Below the pieces are notes generated by a model. That model made no database searches. It was given only the letters and a program-made list of their open reading frames with translations, and was not told the DNA's origin. From Paenibacillus profundus (GTDB lineage Bacteria; Bacillota; Bacilli; Paenibacillales; Paenibacillaceae), in the NCBI RefSeq assembly GCF_021369635.1, contig NZ_JAJNBZ010000005.1:188905-252904 (forward strand): a stretch of 64,000 nt of DNA. Direction: 5' to 3'. Below, piece by piece: positions 62,139 to 64,000 of the stretch. The position numbers and the translations under genes are program-made. Numbering within the stretch: the stretch's first letter is position 1; every line of letters begins with the position of its first letter.

Positions 62139-62169
62139 GAAGTCGTCCCGTCTTGGGGCGGCTTCTTTT
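62139..62169 (+). terminator. Internal terminator 4 before the endolysin
   Basis: Stem GAAGTCGTCCC/GGGGCGGCTTC with G-U pairs, 5-base loop, then TTTTATTT. It separates the structural genes from the M23 peptidase gene. Confidence 0.8.
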
Positions 62170-62191
62170 ATTTGAGCGAGGAGGATCTTAA

Positions 62192-62929
62192 ATGAATACA
62201 TTTGATTGGAGTAAATATGGCTTTGTTCGCGTCACCAGTCCATATGGCTGGAGGAACGATCCATTCAACGGGAAGAAAGTATGTCATACCGGCGTGGATG
62301 TAGTCAAATCACATCAGGCTCCCATACATGCTTTTGCAGCTGGCGAAGTCGTTCATGCCAGCATGGGTGCTGCAGGAAGCGGCTTTGGCGGCTTCGGCAA
62401 TGTCGTCGCTATCAAGGATAGCAATGGACATCTGCAATGCTATGCTCATCTGGATAGCATAGGTGTCACGGTCGGGCAGATTGTTAAAGAAGGTCAAGAG
62501 CTTGGCAAGCAAGGAACGACGGGGCGCTCTACGGGCTCGCATTTGCACTTTGAAGTGCGCAGTAAGGCCTCTCCGAGCTTTGGATTCGGTCATCACATCG
62601 ATCCGGGGCACTATTTATCAACTTATTTTTCCGCACACACACAAAGTGAAAATAAAAAAGAATGCAAAACAGTACCCATCCGTCTTAACAATCAAGCGTT
62701 CTGTGAAGGATTTCTGGAGGGAAGCATTACGTATGCCCCATTGCGTGCCATCAGCGAGCAATTAGGAGCCCGGGTAACTTGGAACGGCAAGGAAGCAGCA
62801 GTCAATGGAACCCGCATGTTAGGCGGGAAATTAATCAATGGACGCACTTACATACCTGTTCGAGCCTTTGAAGAAGCCATTCAGGTCAAAGTGGTATGGA
62901 ACGGTCAAGAGGTAAACATAATCCAGTAA
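62192..62929 (+). CDS. M23 peptidase endolysin with copper-amine-oxidase-like stalk domain
   Basis: 245 residues; ATG follows GAGGAGG. Residues 1-145: M23 (LytM) zinc peptidase with HTGVD (His32, Asp36), the GxGGFGNVV loop and HLHF near residue 118. Residues 165-245: copper amine oxidase N-terminal-like (stalk) domain, VPIRLNNQAF ... GSITYAPLRAISEQLGA ... RTYIPVRAFEEAI, a wall-binding domain common in Paenibacillus. No signal peptide, so release would need a holin or passage through the particle; no holin gene is seen nearby. Probably the tail locus lysis enzyme, or a tip-associated wall hydrolase. Confidence 0.88.
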   Translation: MNTFDWSKYGFVRVTSPYGWRNDPFNGKKVCHTGVDVVKSHQAPIHAFAAGEVVHASMGAAGSGFGGFGNVVAIKDSNGHLQCYAHLDSIGVTVGQIVKEGQELGKQGTTGRSTGSHLHFEVRSKASPSFGFGHHIDPGHYLSTYFSAHTQSENKKECKTVPIRLNNQAFCEGFLEGSITYAPLRAISEQLGARVTWNGKEAAVNGTRMLGGKLINGRTYIPVRAFEEAIQVKVVWNGQEVNIIQ

Positions 62930-62944
62930 ACTCGAAATAGCAAA

Positions 62945-62975
62945 AACCCCTGCCATCGCGAGGATGACAGGGGTT
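62945..62975. terminator. Bidirectional terminator at the right edge of the island
   Basis: Stem AACCCCTG/CAGGGGTT with a 15-base loop. In minus sense five Ts follow; it ends ppiB. It also faces the endolysin on the plus strand. Confidence 0.8.
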
Positions 62976-62979
62976 GAGA

Positions 62980-63420
62980 TTACGCTTCTTCCGTTACTTT
63001 TACTTCTTTCATTTTGTCGCCCTGCTTGATTTCATCGACGACATCCATGCCTTCTACAATTTTACCGAACACAGTGTGCACGCCATCCAAGTGAGGGAAT
63101 GCCGCATACGTAATGTAGAACTGCGAGCCGCCTGTATCTTTGCCGGCATGCGCCATCGCCAGAACGCCGCGTTCATGCTTGTGCGGGTTGCCTTGGGTTT
63201 CGCATTTGATCGTGTAGCCAGGACCGCCTGTACCTGTTCCGTTCGGGCAGCCGCCTTGTGCTACGAAGCCCGAGATGACGCGATGGAATGTTAACCCGTT
63301 GTAGAAGCCTTCGCTTGCCAGCTTCTCAAAGTTGGCAACTGTGCCCGGCGCCTCTTGATCGTGAAGTAAAACTTTGACGACTCCGCCTTTTTCCATTTCA
63401 ATCTGTGCGTATTTGCTCAT
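62980..63420 (-). CDS. ppiB: Peptidyl-prolyl cis-trans isomerase (cyclophilin)
   Basis: Cytoplasmic cyclophilin that speeds proline isomerisation in folding. 146 residues with [13 protein letters not shown], the catalytic arginine in [21 protein letters not shown] and [14 protein letters not shown]. No signal peptide. In B. subtilis ppiB also lies between lysA and the rib region, so its presence marks the return of the core genome. Confidence 0.95.
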   Translation of the reverse strand: MSKYAQIEMEKGGVVKVLLHDQEAPGTVANFEKLASEGFYNGLTFHRVISGFVAQGGCPNGTGTGGPGYTIKCETQGNPHKHERGVLAMAHAGKDTGGSQFYITYAAFPHLDGVHTVFGKIVEGMDVVDEIKQGDKMKEVKVTEEA

Positions 63421-63582
63421 ATGTATGAACTCCCTTCAATATGCGTTGTGTTAGAACTACCCTCACGATTATACGATAAATCAGCGTAAAAAGAAAACAG
63501 ATACGCAAGCACAAACAGACCCCGAGACCCGCTGCCCAACCCTACGCAGCGAAACTCAGGGTACCGTCAATCTTTCTTCGCT
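63421..63582. other. Intergenic region upstream of ppiB
   Basis: Holds the ppiB start region and nothing else that I can recognise; no clear terminator for lysA was seen. Confidence 0.4.
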
Positions 63583-64000
63583 TTATTTCAGAACCGCTTG
63601 CTTGTTCAGGCGTGCCGGAATGCAATCATTCATGACGATGTCACGATGAGACTCACGGCGTACGACAATGTCGGCTTCGCCGTCTTGAACGAAGACGACA
63701 GCAGGACGCGGGATGCGGTTATAGTTGCTGGCCATCGAATAATTGTACGCTCCGGTGCAGGACACGGCCAACAGATCGCCTTGGTTCACTTTAGGCAAAG
63801 CGACGTCCCAAATGAGCATGTCACCGCTCTCGCAGCATTTTCCTGCAATCGAGACCACTTCTGAAGCTTCCTCATTTCCCCGGTTCGCCACCATCGCTTC
63901 ATAGCGGGATTCATACAATGCCGGACGCGGATTGTCCGTCATACCTCCATCCACCGCCACGTACTTGCGAACGCCTGGAATGTCTTTTACGGACCCGATC
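63583..64000 (-). CDS. lysA: Diaminopimelate decarboxylase, C-terminal part
   Basis: PLP enzyme making L-lysine from meso-diaminopimelate. Only the last 139 or so codons are in the window; the gene continues past base 64000. The visible part has KYVAVDGGMTDNPRPALYESRYEA, the conserved KCCESGDML and YNYSMASNYNRIPRPAVV, with the tyrosine and cysteine of the active site at the dimer interface. The reading frame is open to the window edge. Confidence 0.95.
   Translation of the reverse strand, partial: IGSVKDIPGVRKYVAVDGGMTDNPRPALYESRYEAMVANRGNEEASEVVSIAGKCCESGDMLIWDVALPKVNQGDLLAVSCTGAYNYSMASNYNRIPRPAVVFVQDGEADIVVRRESHRDIVMNDCIPARLNKQAVLK

Noticed and set aside
29486-62929. Complete prophage
   Set aside because: No terminase, portal, capsid, connector or replication gene could be found on either strand.
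29486-62929. CRISPR array
   Set aside because: No regularly spaced repeats with unique spacers anywhere in the window; the only tandem repeats (37107-37232) have no spacers.

Overview
The window is a piece of a low-to-mid GC Firmicute chromosome, most likely Paenibacillus or a close relative. I infer this from the Bacillus-type gene order (lysA, ppiB, the rib operon, scpAB, dacB-spmA-spmB, rluB, resABCDE, serA), the T-box and FMN riboswitch leaders, and protein sequences that match Bacillaceae families but diverge from B. subtilis. No rRNA or tRNA gene was seen.

Core left part (1-29.1 kb). Minus-strand genes run from a 49-residue zinc-ribbon protein through prsW, glutamate dehydrogenase, a MecA-like adaptor, a YtxH-like protein, a metallophosphoesterase and a CPBP protease. 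serA follows on the plus strand behind a complete T-box leader. The cytochrome c maturation and respiration-sensing operon resABCDE comes next, then rluB, spmB, spmA and dacB, ytfJ/ytfI, a UPF0173 hydrolase, scpB/scpA, and the riboflavin operon (ribD-ribE-ribBA-ribH) under an FMN riboswitch. A plus-strand two-component system with two PepSY proteins closes this part.

Accessory island (about 29.2-62.9 kb). This separates the rib/two-component region from ppiB-lysA. Its left arm, on the minus strand, carries a lytic transglycosylase, three small unknown genes, an MrpR-like protein (tyrosine-recombinase fold without an intact active site) and a DndB/DGQHR-like protein. A divergent promoter overlaps a near-perfect LexA (SOS) box and drives a 424-residue unknown protein, a candidate activator. 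The plus strand then encodes a long non-contractile phage tail: tail tube, chaperone, 1551-residue tape measure, distal tail protein split over separate genes, 1181-residue hub, PAAR-like spike, baseplate proteins, an AT-rich array of modular receptor-binding proteins (discoidin-like and LamG-like domains), a DNRLRE protein and an M23 endolysin. I find no terminase, portal, capsid, head-tail connector, sheath, replication gene or active integrase.

Interpretation. The island looks like an SOS-inducible, capsid-less, flexible (F-type) phage-tail particle: a tailocin or a domesticated tail with another use. Its control module appears to be borrowed from an SPbeta-like phage, and its receptor-binding end looks like a recombining cassette array. 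The mosaic tape measure, the split distal tail protein, the PAAR tip on a sheathless tail, the 25-bp tandem repeats between tube and chaperone, and the terminators inside the tail operon are the least ordinary points. The window ends with ppiB and the 3' part of lysA.
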